Made by a program: the position numbers and the translations under genes
Shown: in pieces, positions 54,478 to 64,000 of the stretch
Position numbering within the stretch: position 1 is the first letter of the stretch
How the letters are laid out: each line of letters begins with the position of its first letter
DNA from: Terramyces sp. JEL0728
Taxonomy: Eukaryota > Chytridiomycota > Chytridiomycetes > Rhizophydiales > Terramycetaceae
Assembly (NCBI GenBank): GCA_027603945.1
Contig: JADIIU010000071.1
Coordinates: 1-64,000 of the forward strand
Direction: 5' to 3'
Length of the DNA stretch: 64,000 nt
Notes under the pieces: model-generated
Databases searched by the model: none
The model's input: only the letters and a program-made list of their open reading frames with translations
What the model was told of the DNA's origin: nothing

Positions 54478-55118
54478 CCTGAGAGAATTAGTGATTGAAG
54501 AAAGATTTTGAAATTGTTTGGAAAGTGGCGAGATATGCACCAACGAACAAGAGCCAATTTGAGACGAGCAGTAATGATATACTTACATATTTGAAATTGA
54601 CTAAGGCTCTTTTTTTCTCATTAAATATACTGGTCAAAATCACGGGATGATCAGCTGGAGGACACTAAATTACATGAAATCCCGATCGGGAAGAAACGAG
54701 GGCGAAAATCCTGTTATTCAATTGGTTTGCGAATGCGCATTGCAACCCACTACCTATCAATGTACTCTTATTGGCAGGTATTTGCAATACTGTTGTTTAA
54801 TTTCGTCAAGCCCCAAAAACAGGTTGGCCGTTTCCACTAGGTTTTGGCATACCTTTTGTGTGCCACAACAAGGAAAGACAAATCAATTTCTTTAGGCTTG
54901 AATCACTTGGTATTTTGAGACAAGCATCATTTGAATCACTTGGTATTTTGAGACAAGCATCATTTGAATCACTTGGTATTTTGAGACAAGCATCATTAAA
55001 GCACTAGTCTAGAATACCAGCCCTTTGATATTTCAACTACTTATAGGTATAATTCAACAGCATATTTCTTTATAGTGCAACTATACACAATATAAGCAAT
55101 AGAGAATAAAGAATCTAT
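54478..55118. other. Intergenic region with tandem repeat
   Basis: About 640 bases between GDH2 and the first ceramidase hold no clear gene. They contain the GDH2 5' flank and a 3 x 33-bp repeat, listed separately. Confidence 0.5.
54898..54996. repeat. Three perfect tandem copies of a 33-bp unit
   Basis: The unit begins TTGAATCACTTGGTATTTTG and ends GACAAGCATCAT; copies lie at 54898-54930, 54931-54963 and 54964-54996 with no mismatch, implying recent expansion. It lies in the GDH2 upstream region, about 420 bp from its start. Confidence 0.97.
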
Positions 55119-56058
55119 TTATTGTTCAAAGGTATTGTAGCTGACTTTCTTTTCGACCTTGATATCTTGTAAAACGATATACGGAACAAAGTTCAAAAAG
55201 TGTTTGATTCTTGGTTCCTTACCAGACAATCTTTGGCTCATTCTGTCATAGAGTCCAAACAATCCCATATTATACAACCTATGATTAATAATAGTTACCC
55301 TATGGAAATAAATACGTGCCACCAAGCATGGAATTGCGGGTTGAATGGCAGGACAGCTTTAGAATAAAATGGATTGACATAGTCGCAAGCAGTAAAGTCT
55401 ACGATCCACCAGACGAAAGCGAAACCGTAGAACTTGAACCCATTTTCAAAGATCCTTGTACACTCGGCATCGCGGAAAGCAATCTTGTGAGTTCTATAAA
55501 TAGTAAACATCTGGTAGACTGCAAAGACTTGAGCGGTACCAAATGAAATGTGGAACAGGATGAATTGCCATTTGCCCTCGAAAGCAGTCACCAAATAAGT
55601 GGTCAACGCTGCATGGGAAACGAGAGCTACCGCCAGAATGGTTCTAGTCGAATGCTTGAAATTGTATTTTTGGCACAAGGTAATATATGCAAAAGCTAGA
55701 GCGCTGTATAACATTGGCACTTCATCAGCAGCCTGAGTAAAATTGGATAGAGTCCCCTACAATTAAATTGGTCTTACATGAAAGGCAACTGACCCTAAAC
55801 CGACGGCGATTGTCGCACCGAAAGCTGTTTTGAATCTGGTTTCTGCCCAGGGATGAAGCAAGATCCCAAAGACACCAGCTAGTGCCAACGCCAATGACGA
55901 CATGGAGTTGAAGAATTCTGCCAAATACGGAGTATATTCATAGTTGACTGCGTTAATTAATGCAAACCTTCACACCAGTCCACAGATGCCGTTGGGGGAT
56001 AGTCCCAATATGGTGTATGTACAGTAGTTAAATTTCTTACAAGGTTGTGGAATACCAT
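55119..56058 (-). CDS. Alkaline ceramidase (copy 1)
   Basis: Four exons give about 292 residues. Introns are 55948-55967 (20 nt, donor GTTTGC), 55757-55777 (21) and 55279-55298 (20). The opening PYWDYPPTASVDWCEVNYEY and the FHGTLSNFTQAADEVPMLY segment, with DFTACDYVNPF and FHAWWHVFI, carry the Asp, Ser and three His zinc-site residues of alkaline ceramidases (Ypc1/Ydc1/ACER). Seven membrane helices are expected in the ER or Golgi. It hydrolyses ceramide to sphingoid base plus fatty acid. A tandem paralogue lies upstream. Confidence 0.93.
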
Positions 56059-56176
56059 ATATATAAACAGCAGATTATTCTCTTGGTGTGTGATTTTATA
56101 CGTGCAAGGCTTTCGGTTTCAGTGTGACTATCAGAATACGTCGTTTCATAGATAATGCAGTTTCAGATAGAGACGT

Positions 56177-57027
56177 TTATTTCTTTTCAAATGTGACGGG
56201 TACTAGTACAATATAAGGGAAAATATTCACCAAGTATTTGACTGAAGGGTAGTATCCAGATGACAGCTTTGACTGCATCCGATCATACAGTCCAAATATC
56301 GCCATGTAGTACAATGAAAGTGAAACAAGCAGGTGCCAGAAACTATGCAGCTGTGGGTTGAATGGCAGCAGCGATGTGGAGTAGGATGGATTGAGATACC
56401 GACAAGCAGTAAAATCTAGTACCCAGCATAGTATAGCCAACCCCAAATATATACACCCTCGTTCAAAGATTCTAGTGAATTCATTATCATTGCTGGCTAT
56501 TTTGTGTTTTCTATATAACCAAGCTAATTGATACACGACAAAGACAATGGTTGATTCAAAGGAAAGATGAAAGAGTCTAAATTGCCATTCACCTTCATAA
56601 GCAGTGACCAAATAAGTGGTAATCGCGGCATGTCCGAAAAGCACACTTACCAGTATCTGTTTCTTTGACGAGTTTAAATTATATTTTTGGCAGATCAAGA
56701 TATACGCAAACGTTAATGCTGACCAGAGCATAGGCACTTCATCAAATGCTTGAGTGACTTTGGATAATGTACCATGGAATGCTACTGACCCCAACCCAAC
56801 TGCAACAACGTTCCAAAATGCAACTTTAAACCTAGACTCTACCCACGGATGTAAATAGATACCAAGGAAGCCGACAATAGCCATTGCGAATGACGACAGA
56901 GAGTTGAAATATTCAGCTAAATATGAAGAGTGCTCATAGTCATTTTCACACCAATTTACACTTGCCTGATATTAAGTAAAATTACCGTTGGAGGAGACCA
57001 ATATGGGCTATAATTCGTTAGAGACAT
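56177..57027 (-). CDS. Alkaline ceramidase (copy 2)
   Basis: Two exons give about 276 residues with one 20-nt intron (56966-56985). It parallels copy 1: YSPYWSPPTASVNWCENDYE, AFHGTLSKVTQAFDEVPMLW, LDFTACRYLNPSYS and LHSFWHLLVSLSLYYM. Catalytic residues are retained. Its only intron sits between the Thr and Ala codons of PPTASV, whereas copy 1 has its first intron further on within WCEV, and copy 1's other two introns are missing here. The tandem copies therefore differ completely in intron positions. Confidence 0.93.
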
Positions 57028-57493
57028 GAGGGCTCTTCATATTCTCTCATTATATATCGATATATTGGGGGGTTTCATAATACCCGAGACCGGCGGATAT
57101 ATTGGCAGTGAAACCTGATTTGAAATTATAGAGTGAAACTAACAATGAATTATTTATCCTGCTCGGGAATATATAGAATATTCTTTAAAGTACACGTTTT
57201 GTGTTTGTTTCCAATAATGTTCCAAGATCTTGTCCGCATTTCACGAATGATGAATCACACGGTTATTCCAACAGCGGATAAATGCTGTTGCCTTTAGATA
57301 TACTTGTGCCAGTCTGACAAATTGCGGACTATTACCTATACCAGAGGTTGAGTTACCGGTTTCAATGTACTGAAATTCCGGCAAGTTTAGATCCGGAAAG
57401 GATATCTAAAAAGCTATTACGAATAGATACTTTATATTTGGCATTGTCGGGGATTATCAGTGAGCATATCGTCATTCTCAATTGTCTTTTTTA
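57028..57493. other. Divergent intergenic region
   Basis: No gene seen between ceramidase copy 2 and the Tag1-like gene. Confidence 0.4.
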
Positions 57494-58627
57494 ATGTCAG
57501 ATACAAACATCAATATTGAAAGCGAGCCATTATTAGATCAAGAAGAGGAAATACAAGTGGAAGACGAAACACAAGCGCAACCAACGACAAAGATTGCTTG
57601 GGTCCGCAAAATTGTGGAAAACAACCCAAGGAAAACAATTACACTACTGGTAGCGATATTCCTTACCGCAATGTATTTCGTAGTTTATTTCGCAATTATT
57701 CCTGTCAAAGTACAGGCTGCATTCCAAGGACAAGGGTCCAACATTACCGCATTCAATATCAGACAGTTAGACCCGTTAATGTTTGATGTATCATTAGCTG
57801 TCCCCATCAGTCCCCAATCTATTTCTGTTGAAGTGGACCTCGGCGAATTTACAGCGTTTACAGAATCACATCTCAAGCTATCTCCAAAATTACCTTTAGG
57901 AAACTTTGAATTGCCACATATATCAGTTGCGCCAGGACAAACACAGGTGGATATAATGGAAGCTCCGATTACTATTTCAAACGCGAATATCCCGTATATC
58001 AGCTGGTTGGCAACAAGTATTGTCAAACACGGATTAACTAAACAAAAATTCTCCCTGGAATGCTATCCAAGTGTATATCTCCCGTTGTTTAGAGGATCAT
58101 GGTCAGTATCAATGAAAAATTACTATGCATTTGAATCATCAAATTCTACTTTTGATCCAGCCCAATTCAATTTCCAAACCAACGACGTCTCACTGTCCAC
58201 GGTCGAAACTGATAAAGGGCTGACTCAGTATCTAGTTACACTAACTGCTTCGTTTACCAATCCTTATCAATTTTCAATTTCAGAAATACAAACTACAGTT
58301 GCAGCGGTTGTGTATTACAAAAACGTGTCTGTATTCCATATCAACACTGAAAACGGTGTTCCAGTAAAATTAGATTGGCTTGATAATGATTATTTCATTG
58401 AAATTCAAAGTGTAGCAGAATACACCACCGAATTGATGGAGCTGGTTGGCAGAATTTCGGAAGGGGAAGATGTTGAAATTGTAGTATCTGATATTACCCT
58501 ATCTGGGTATTCAAATACTTGGATTCAAGATATGCTCGATGGTTGGAATGTAAAAATTGTTGTACCTGGCTTATCAGAAGGCGATTTTCCAGACATTCAA
58601 AACCTCTTTGACCAACTACCCAAATAA
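57494..58627 (+). CDS. Single-pass membrane protein, Tag1/DUF3712-like
   Basis: This is a 377-residue, single-exon protein. A 55-residue acidic cytosolic N-terminus is followed by one transmembrane helix (ITLLVAIFLTAMYFVVYFAI). A large beta-rich luminal or extracellular region then shows repeated LEA-2-like strands (LDPLMFDVSLAVPISPQSIS; YLVTLTASFTNPYQFSISEI). This is the layout of the fungal vacuolar protein Tag1 and related DUF3712 proteins. Several NxS/T glycosylation sites are present. Identification is by architecture only. Confidence 0.55.
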   Translation: MSDTNINIESEPLLDQEEEIQVEDETQAQPTTKIAWVRKIVENNPRKTITLLVAIFLTAMYFVVYFAIIPVKVQAAFQGQGSNITAFNIRQLDPLMFDVSLAVPISPQSISVEVDLGEFTAFTESHLKLSPKLPLGNFELPHISVAPGQTQVDIMEAPITISNANIPYISWLATSIVKHGLTKQKFSLECYPSVYLPLFRGSWSVSMKNYYAFESSNSTFDPAQFNFQTNDVSLSTVETDKGLTQYLVTLTASFTNPYQFSISEIQTTVAAVVYYKNVSVFHINTENGVPVKLDWLDNDYFIEIQSVAEYTTELMELVGRISEGEDVEIVVSDITLSGYSNTWIQDMLDGWNVKIVVPGLSEGDFPDIQNLFDQLPK

Positions 58628-58731
58628 ACCTAGAATTTGAATTTTGATTTCTCTTCATTTAGGATCTTGAAACTGTAGTTGCGCCACACGATATCCAAAC
58701 TGGAACTTGCGAAAAAGTTGCAAAAAGTTGA

Positions 58732-61102
58732 ATGGACATTCAACAGGTATGCACTGCTAATGTTAGTTGGAAATCCCCCACCTAGTTGCGGATAGAATTC
58801 TAAGAAATTTAACTTTGCAAAATGATCGAATGAAGCTTTTGCTAGTGTGCAAGGAATGGTCGAGGGCTTTCGCAACTGCAATTTACCAAAACCCGGATTT
58901 AACACCGACCGATGCATTCGAACGATTGCTAGGTCTATTAAATACTCCTCTCCCAACCCACCCATATTCATTCATGATTCAAAAACTGGACATTTCAGGA
59001 ATTGCTGCAGATAATTTGTACATGGGTGATTTGGATGCATGCTTGAAGCAATGCGCAAATATAAAAATATTGCGGTTGGAAAGATGCTTCCATATCTCCA
59101 ACATCCTGCTGCAATCGATTTCAAATTATTGTTTTAAAATTGAACAGGTAAGCGATCTGGGCTCATTTTTAGCTTGATTTACCTGGATGTCCAATCTCAG
59201 ATAGGTTTGTCCCTTTGCTTGCAAAGAACTGCCAAATGTTGAAAAAGATTGATTTCTCATTTACTAATATGACCATCACTGCACTTTATCACCTTATAGC
59301 CAACTGTCCTTCAATTCTTGAAATCGATTTATCCGAATGTAAGCAATCCGAAGGGCTGCCAGAACCTCTTGTTAAAAACTTTCACTCCTCTTTGAATTAT
59401 CTCAATTTGCGTAACAGTCCTGTAACTGATACCATAATGAGATATGTCGCTAGCCAATGTCCGAAATTAAAAACGTTAATTTTGGAATCTTGTGGAGATT
59501 TAACCGATGCTAGTTTAATGAAAGTTGCGAATTCTTGTCCAGAACTAGTTACATTGGACTTGTCTTTTTGCGATATGATGACTGATTTGTCTCTTCAAGT
59601 GTTTTCAATCCGTGCTTCCAGCGATAAAGGAGGGAAGTTGCAGGTACTCGATTCTTAATTTCAGGAATTACATTTGGCCGCTTGTGATCAAATTACACCT
59701 TCTGCTGTACACCAACTTGTAAAGAAATGTGCCAATTTGGAATTGCTAGTTTTGGATGGATGTGACAAAATTACAAACTCATATATTAAACCTCATGCAA
59801 CATTCAAAGAAGATGACATTACTTGCACCTTTGAATTACCAGAAATCAAAAAACTGGCAGAACTTTCAATCGAAGAAGCCAAAGTCACTCCAGCCGACTC
59901 TTACACCACTCCTCCAGCTACTCCCCCAAGAGTCAATGTTTCATTTGATCCCTATGAAATTTCAAAGTTGGAAGACGAAAATTACAAACGCCTCTCGTTA
60001 AGCATTGCTAAAAACCCTGCCGGATTATCAAGAAAAAAGTCCAGGTCCCTGTTGTCCCGCAGATCAATGATCAATATGGTCACACCACTAGAAGCTGAAA
60101 ACTTTGTCGAGGCTGCCTTTGAAGATAGAGCCCAAAGAATTAGACATAAAAGACTCTCCAAAGTATCCAGCCCAGTCGCTGAAGTGCCATCCATTGAAAA
60201 TTCAATCGAAAAAGCGAGAAGAATATCTGTTCGTAGATCAATGAATGATTTATCCATTAAATCCACTAAATATGTACCTACAAACACGCCTGTTCAAGAA
60301 AACATTAACACCAATACTTCTTGGATCTCTAATTCCACATACTATGACAGTAAATCCAACAGCCCTGCTGCTGTAGAATCGAAATTAGACTGGAACAAAC
60401 CGGCCAACCCAACTCCAAGACCAATGTCAGTAACTGCTGCTGCATTTACTCCTGCAAATGCTCAGCCTGCCCAAACTTTGCTCGCATCTGGAAGAAGATT
60501 GAGACACCAAAGCATGACTAATTCTATTCCAAAGTCAGTCGAGCCATTTGCTCCAGCGCACGTCAACCCCGCTCCTAATCCGCCTCCAGTCTCTAATGGC
60601 TGGGGTGCTGACCCGCAAGTGTGGAATAATCCAACTCAATTGACTGCCAACAGTTCAACCTGGTCCACTAGAAACTCTGTTCAGCTCCCTCCATCAAACT
60701 TTGTCGATCCTTGGTCTGCGAATAATCCAGAAGTGAACAAGCGATCTTCCCTGTCATGGCAAAAACCTGTTCATACAACCACCACAAACCAAGACTCTTT
60801 GACATCAGTTTACGGATGGAAGCAATCCGCCCAAGACCCAGCTCCAATCGAAGGGTTCCAATATTCTGGTACTAATCGTGGTAGAATGCTGATCAAACTC
60901 AAGATTGAAACTAGGACTGGCGGACATCAAACCCTTGTAATCCACGAGGTAAATAATTATTTAACCATAGTATGACGATCCTACTAAACTTGCTGCTGAA
61001 TTTTGTACTTATTGGAACATGACTGACTTCAAGGCACCGCTAGTTCGTTTAATTACCATTCGCAAGAACAACGCTTTGAGATCCAAGCAATCTTTCAAAT
61101 AG
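58732..61102 (+). CDS. F-box/leucine-rich repeat protein
   Basis: Five exons give about 760 residues. Introns are 58747-58766 (20 nt), 59148-59172 (25, the longest firm intron), 59644-59664 (21) and 60949-60970 (22). The F-box begins in exon 2 (IPHLVADRILRNLTLQNDRM then LLLVCKEWSRAF). Splicing across the 25-nt intron yields the LRR IEQLDLPGCPISDRFVPLLA; further LRRs read LILESCGDLTDASLMKVANS and LVTLDLSFCDMMTDLSLQVF. The C-terminal 400 residues are Ser/Pro/Asn-rich and end in a conserved-looking block DDPTKLAAEFCTYWNM. It is probably an SCF ubiquitin-ligase receptor like Grr1/Pof2. Confidence 0.85.
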
Positions 61103-61413
61103 ATGATGTTTGATACATTAATAAAACCATTTTGAATGAATTTCGTGTTTGTAACATAATGGCTGTAGCTGGCCGAACTGTCAGTATCAAGATTGAACAA
61201 AAACTGATGCTGGAAAACATGGTAAATTACTAGGAATAACAGCAATAGAATTGTTTTGATTTTCCACTATATTAGCGGTGGACCTAATGGCCCTTAAATA
61301 TTCCGAATGTCCGTTGAGTTTCCGATGAAACAAAGTACTCGTCCGACACCTCCGCAAAAAGAAACGGCCGATGGTGCTATAAAAACAGCAAAGAATACTA
61401 AAACTTATACCAA
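61103..61413. other. Intergenic region
   Basis: No gene seen; 5' flank of the monocarboxylate transporter. Confidence 0.4.
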
Positions 61414-62760
61414 ATGGATAACCAACAAACAGAAACGTATATATTGAAAAGAAAATCCGGTGATTCCAAAGACACTCTGCCAGACACGTCAAAATCTTTT
61501 ATAGAAATGCTCAAACCCAAAGTATATGAAGATGGACAAGTAGATCAGGGGTACGCATGGGTAACTGTCCTCGCCAGTTTTGTCGTCCACTTTTTTGCAA
61601 TTGGAGTTACGTATGTGTTTGGTATTTACCAAGAAGCGTACAAACAAGATCCACTACTCAAAGATATACCTAATTTCGGGATCTCTTTTATCGGTAGTTT
61701 AACGTCTGCTGGACTACCGATTTTCTCGATCATCTCTGGCAACTTGACTGAGATATACGGACACAGACTGATTGGCGTCATTGGTGGGGTGCTATATTTT
61801 TTGGCATTTACTCTCGCTTCATTTGCTACTCAATATTGGCAACTGTTGCTTACTCAAGGGTTCATGTTGGGTATGGGTATCTGCTTTTCCTACTTTCCTG
61901 CCATTACCATCTTGTCACAATGGTTTGACAAAAAGAAGGGCATCGCTACAGGTGTCGCAGTTGCAGGGTCAGGACTGGGCGGGCTTGTTTTGGGGCCGAT
62001 GACTACCACTCTTATTTCGTCTTTGGGTAGAAGCAAGAGTTTGCTTATCTCTGGTGTACTGGGTGGAACCATGATCATTCTCTCTGCGCTCACTTTCCGT
62101 CCGCGACTACCAATCAGTTACGCACAAAAGGAATACTTTTCAATCTTCAAGAACAAGCATTTTAGAACGCTCTACGTTTTGTCATTCATCACTACTTTTG
62201 GATACTTGATTCCGTTCTTTTACCTGCCAGTTTATGGCGTTGCCAAGGGGTTGACAGCTAATCAAGGCGCCTTGGTGATTGGTCTCTTGAACGGTGCTTC
62301 TGGTATAGGCAGAATCATCCTGGGCCATTCAGCAGATAGGATGGGACATTTGAATACCTTTACCGCGTGTCTAGGTCTTTCATCGCTGTCAATTATGCTA
62401 ATCTGGCCATTCGCAGTGAATTTCACTTCGATCCTTGCTTTTGGTATTGTGTTTGGACTGTTTGTTGGTGGTTATATCTCAATCTTACCAACAGTCATCG
62501 TTCAGCTATTTGGACTAGAGAATATCGGCGGTATTTTTGGTATGCTTTACAGCTCTCCATTGATTGGTACTGTGTTTGGCCCTAGTATCGCAGGCGCGAT
62601 GATTGACTCTTTGACAACAGTAAATGATGGCCAGGAAAGCACCAACTTTGTGCCTGTTATTTACTACTCTGGCATATGTATGTTCATTGGCTTTACTCTT
62701 CTGGTTAAAATCATATTTGACCTGCGTAAAGAAAAAAGCGCGGAAAGAGCAGTCGTTTAA
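61414..62760 (+). CDS. MFS monocarboxylate transporter-like (Mch family)
   Basis: This is a 448-residue, single-exon, 12-helix transporter. The diagnostic start of helix 1, VDQGYAWVTVLASFVVHF, and FPAITILSQWFDKKKGIATG with GSGLGGLVLGP in helix 5 mark the monocarboxylate porter family. Fungal members (Mch1-5) mostly do not transport lactate and include a riboflavin carrier, so the substrate is open. The start at 61414 gives a 45-residue hydrophilic N-terminus. Its 3' end lies 27 bp from the convergent RanGAP stop. Confidence 0.92.
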   Translation: MDNQQTETYILKRKSGDSKDTLPDTSKSFIEMLKPKVYEDGQVDQGYAWVTVLASFVVHFFAIGVTYVFGIYQEAYKQDPLLKDIPNFGISFIGSLTSAGLPIFSIISGNLTEIYGHRLIGVIGGVLYFLAFTLASFATQYWQLLLTQGFMLGMGICFSYFPAITILSQWFDKKKGIATGVAVAGSGLGGLVLGPMTTTLISSLGRSKSLLISGVLGGTMIILSALTFRPRLPISYAQKEYFSIFKNKHFRTLYVLSFITTFGYLIPFFYLPVYGVAKGLTANQGALVIGLLNGASGIGRIILGHSADRMGHLNTFTACLGLSSLSIMLIWPFAVNFTSILAFGIVFGLFVGGYISILPTVIVQLFGLENIGGIFGMLYSSPLIGTVFGPSIAGAMIDSLTTVNDGQESTNFVPVIYYSGICMFIGFTLLVKIIFDLRKEKSAERAVV

Positions 62761-62787
62761 TTTATAAAGAAATAAAATCAAACTTTA

Positions 62788-63946
62788 TTATAATGTACCT
62801 TCAAGTTTCTTTGCCAAGTCATCCACTTCTTGAGATTCTTCTTCTTCTGGTTCTTCTTCATCTTCATCTTCCTCTTCATCTTCCATTTCATCTAGTTCAT
62901 CCAAGCAGTCTTCTTTGCCCAATCTTTCCAATTGCTTTTTAATTGCTTCCACTTCAGACCCTTCTCCATCAAAGGTATTTCCATTCAATTCAATGCTCTT
63001 CAAATCTTCTTTTCCCACCAACATTTCAGGAACTAGTTTCGCACCAGCAGCATTGATTTCATTAAAGAATAAAGCTACACGCTCCAATTTGTGATTGGAG
63101 CTTGCAAGTCCTCTGATAACTGCTTGTCCACCTTTTGCTCCTAACAAACAGTCGCCAATGTTAAGGTGTTTCAAATTAGGCCATTTAGGGAATGCCTTAG
63201 CAATTGCTTGGGATCCTGGAAGAGTGAAGGTATTGTCTTGTAAATCCAAAAATTCCAATTTTCCACACTTTGAAATTCGTTCAACTAGTTCGGCGATACC
63301 TTTGATTAATACCCATTACCTTCTGGTCTAATAGAGTTTTGTGGCATTTGGATATGTTTTAAGGAAGCAGAGAATGCTTCCAACGCCTTGGAAAGATGAC
63401 CAACACCTGGCGATTCCATACGGTTTCTTCCAGCGACAATAACTTGCAATTTATCTGGAATTCCTTCCCTTACATTTTTTTCATGCGCTTCAACCAAAGC
63501 TTCAGAGATTAATCTTGCTCCTTCAATGCCCAATCCATTGTTGTTTAATCGCAAAATTTCAATATTTCTGTTGTTGATTAGCAATCGCATCAAAGGCTTG
63601 GCTCCAGCTGGCCCAAATGCGTTATCTGATAAATCTATTTCCACCAATTTCTTTTTGTTTTCGAATGCAAGAACAAAGGCATCCAAGCAAAGCGGGATTT
63701 CATCTTTCAGTCTTCCGGTGAACATGTCGCTGAATTTGACAATCGGGGTTAGCAAGAACTTACTGAAAGGTCTTCTTGATCTTTTAATGCGTCCGCAATT
63801 GCTTTACAAGCTTCAACCCCATATGTATTACCACCCAAACTGATTTCAGTGAGCTTTAGTTGTTTAATTGCATCGCAATATCCTTTGACATCTTCAGCCG
63901 TGTTCAATTTTAAACCTTTTCCTTTAATTTCTTCATAAACAACCAT
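62788..63946 (-). CDS. RNA1: Ran GTPase-activating protein (Rna1/RanGAP)
   Basis: Three exons give about 372 residues. Introns are 63744-63763 (20 nt, GT...CG) and 63300-63319 (20). LRR protein with [40 protein letters not shown] (RanGAP signature with the arginine loop), [40 protein letters not shown] and a strongly acidic Glu/Asp tail. It activates GTP hydrolysis by Ran in the cytoplasm. The first intron must end at CG to keep frame; the nearest downstream AG gives a 34-nt intron and a frameshift to an early stop. Confidence 0.93.
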
Positions 63947-64000
63947 TTTTCCTAGATTAAACTGAAGAAAAATTATGTGGAGTTTGGCATGACTAGGGTG

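Noticed and set aside
1..64000. Possibility that the short in-frame breaks are pseudogene frameshifts or sequencing errors.
   Set aside because: Each break coincides with a GT...AG segment of 18-22 nt carrying a branch-like motif, across dozens of unrelated essential genes, which random errors would not produce.
1..64000. Mobile elements, CRISPR arrays, rRNA or organellar DNA.
   Set aside because: No transposase, reverse transcriptase, terminal repeats with target duplications, spaced repeats or rRNA-like sequence were seen.

Overview
This is a compact, AT-rich nuclear contig from a fungus or a close fungal relative. It carries about 49 protein-coding genes on both strands plus several repeats, and I see no rRNA, tRNA, CRISPR or transposon. 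Fungal or opisthokont markers include a secreted GH18 chitinase, an Mvp1-type sorting nexin, a Nab3-like RNA-binding protein, NAD-specific glutamate dehydrogenase of the Gdh2 type, a FluG-type amidohydrolase, HSF, Ndc1, Cox15 and Tom40. A small RIIa-domain protein of the RIIAD1 type is normally tied to cilia, which hints at a zoosporic (flagellated) early-diverging lineage. A complex I 21 kDa-like subunit, Cox15 and Gdh2 point to respiring mitochondria. I cannot name the genus.

The most striking feature is the introns. I joined exons by reading frame and protein-family continuity and inferred about 87 introns in 31 genes. All but one are 18-22 nt long (mode 20); the exception is 25 nt, and a further tentative one is 26 nt. 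They begin GTA in nearly every case, end AG, and carry a TAAY or TGAC-like branch motif only a few bases before the AG. With these introns removed every model gives an uninterrupted frame with a length divisible by three. One intron in the RanGAP gene ends in CG rather than AG.

Layout. 0-8 kb: secreted and wall-related genes, namely two DUF3455 proteins, an FSH hydrolase, a divergent pair of a double-psi-barrel protein and a chitinase that share a new-looking Cys-rich C-terminal module, and an amidohydrolase. 8-20 kb: FHIP-like trafficking protein, TALE-like homeodomain factor, sorting nexin Mvp1, RIIAD1-like protein, a coiled-coil protein, GPI mannosyltransferase PIG-M, SLC45-type sugar transporter and Mediator subunit 12. 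20-31 kb: RidA/aminomuconate-deaminase-like enzyme, mitochondrial HMG-box protein, small secreted protein, Nab3-like protein, phosphopantetheine adenylyltransferase, COX15, an unrecognised protein with a duplicated domain of about 120 residues, TOM40 and an SDR. 31-45 kb: two-RRM protein, HSF, thioesterase-like protein, NIFK/Nop15-like nucleolar protein, NDC1, a C78 peptidase, complex I 21 kDa-like subunit, PABPN1-like protein, Ede1/Eps15-like endocytic protein, IBR and MYND zinc proteins, and a ribonucleotide reductase R2 paralogue that has lost its radical tyrosine and three iron ligands. 45-64 kb: two paralogous small secreted, apparently GPI-anchored proteins flanking an F-box/WD gene, TauD-like dioxygenase, GRAM protein, tiny membrane protein, UBL3-like protein, GDH2, tandem alkaline ceramidases, a Tag1-like membrane protein, F-box/LRR protein, monocarboxylate transporter and RanGAP.

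Genes are packed tightly. Convergent stops at 20136 and 20149 are about 10 bp apart, and the divergent starts at 42876 and 42902 are 25 bp apart. There is no operon logic, but the chitinase/double-psi-barrel pair looks functionally linked, and several paralogous neighbours (ceramidases, small secreted proteins, DUF3455) show local duplication followed by uneven intron gain or loss.
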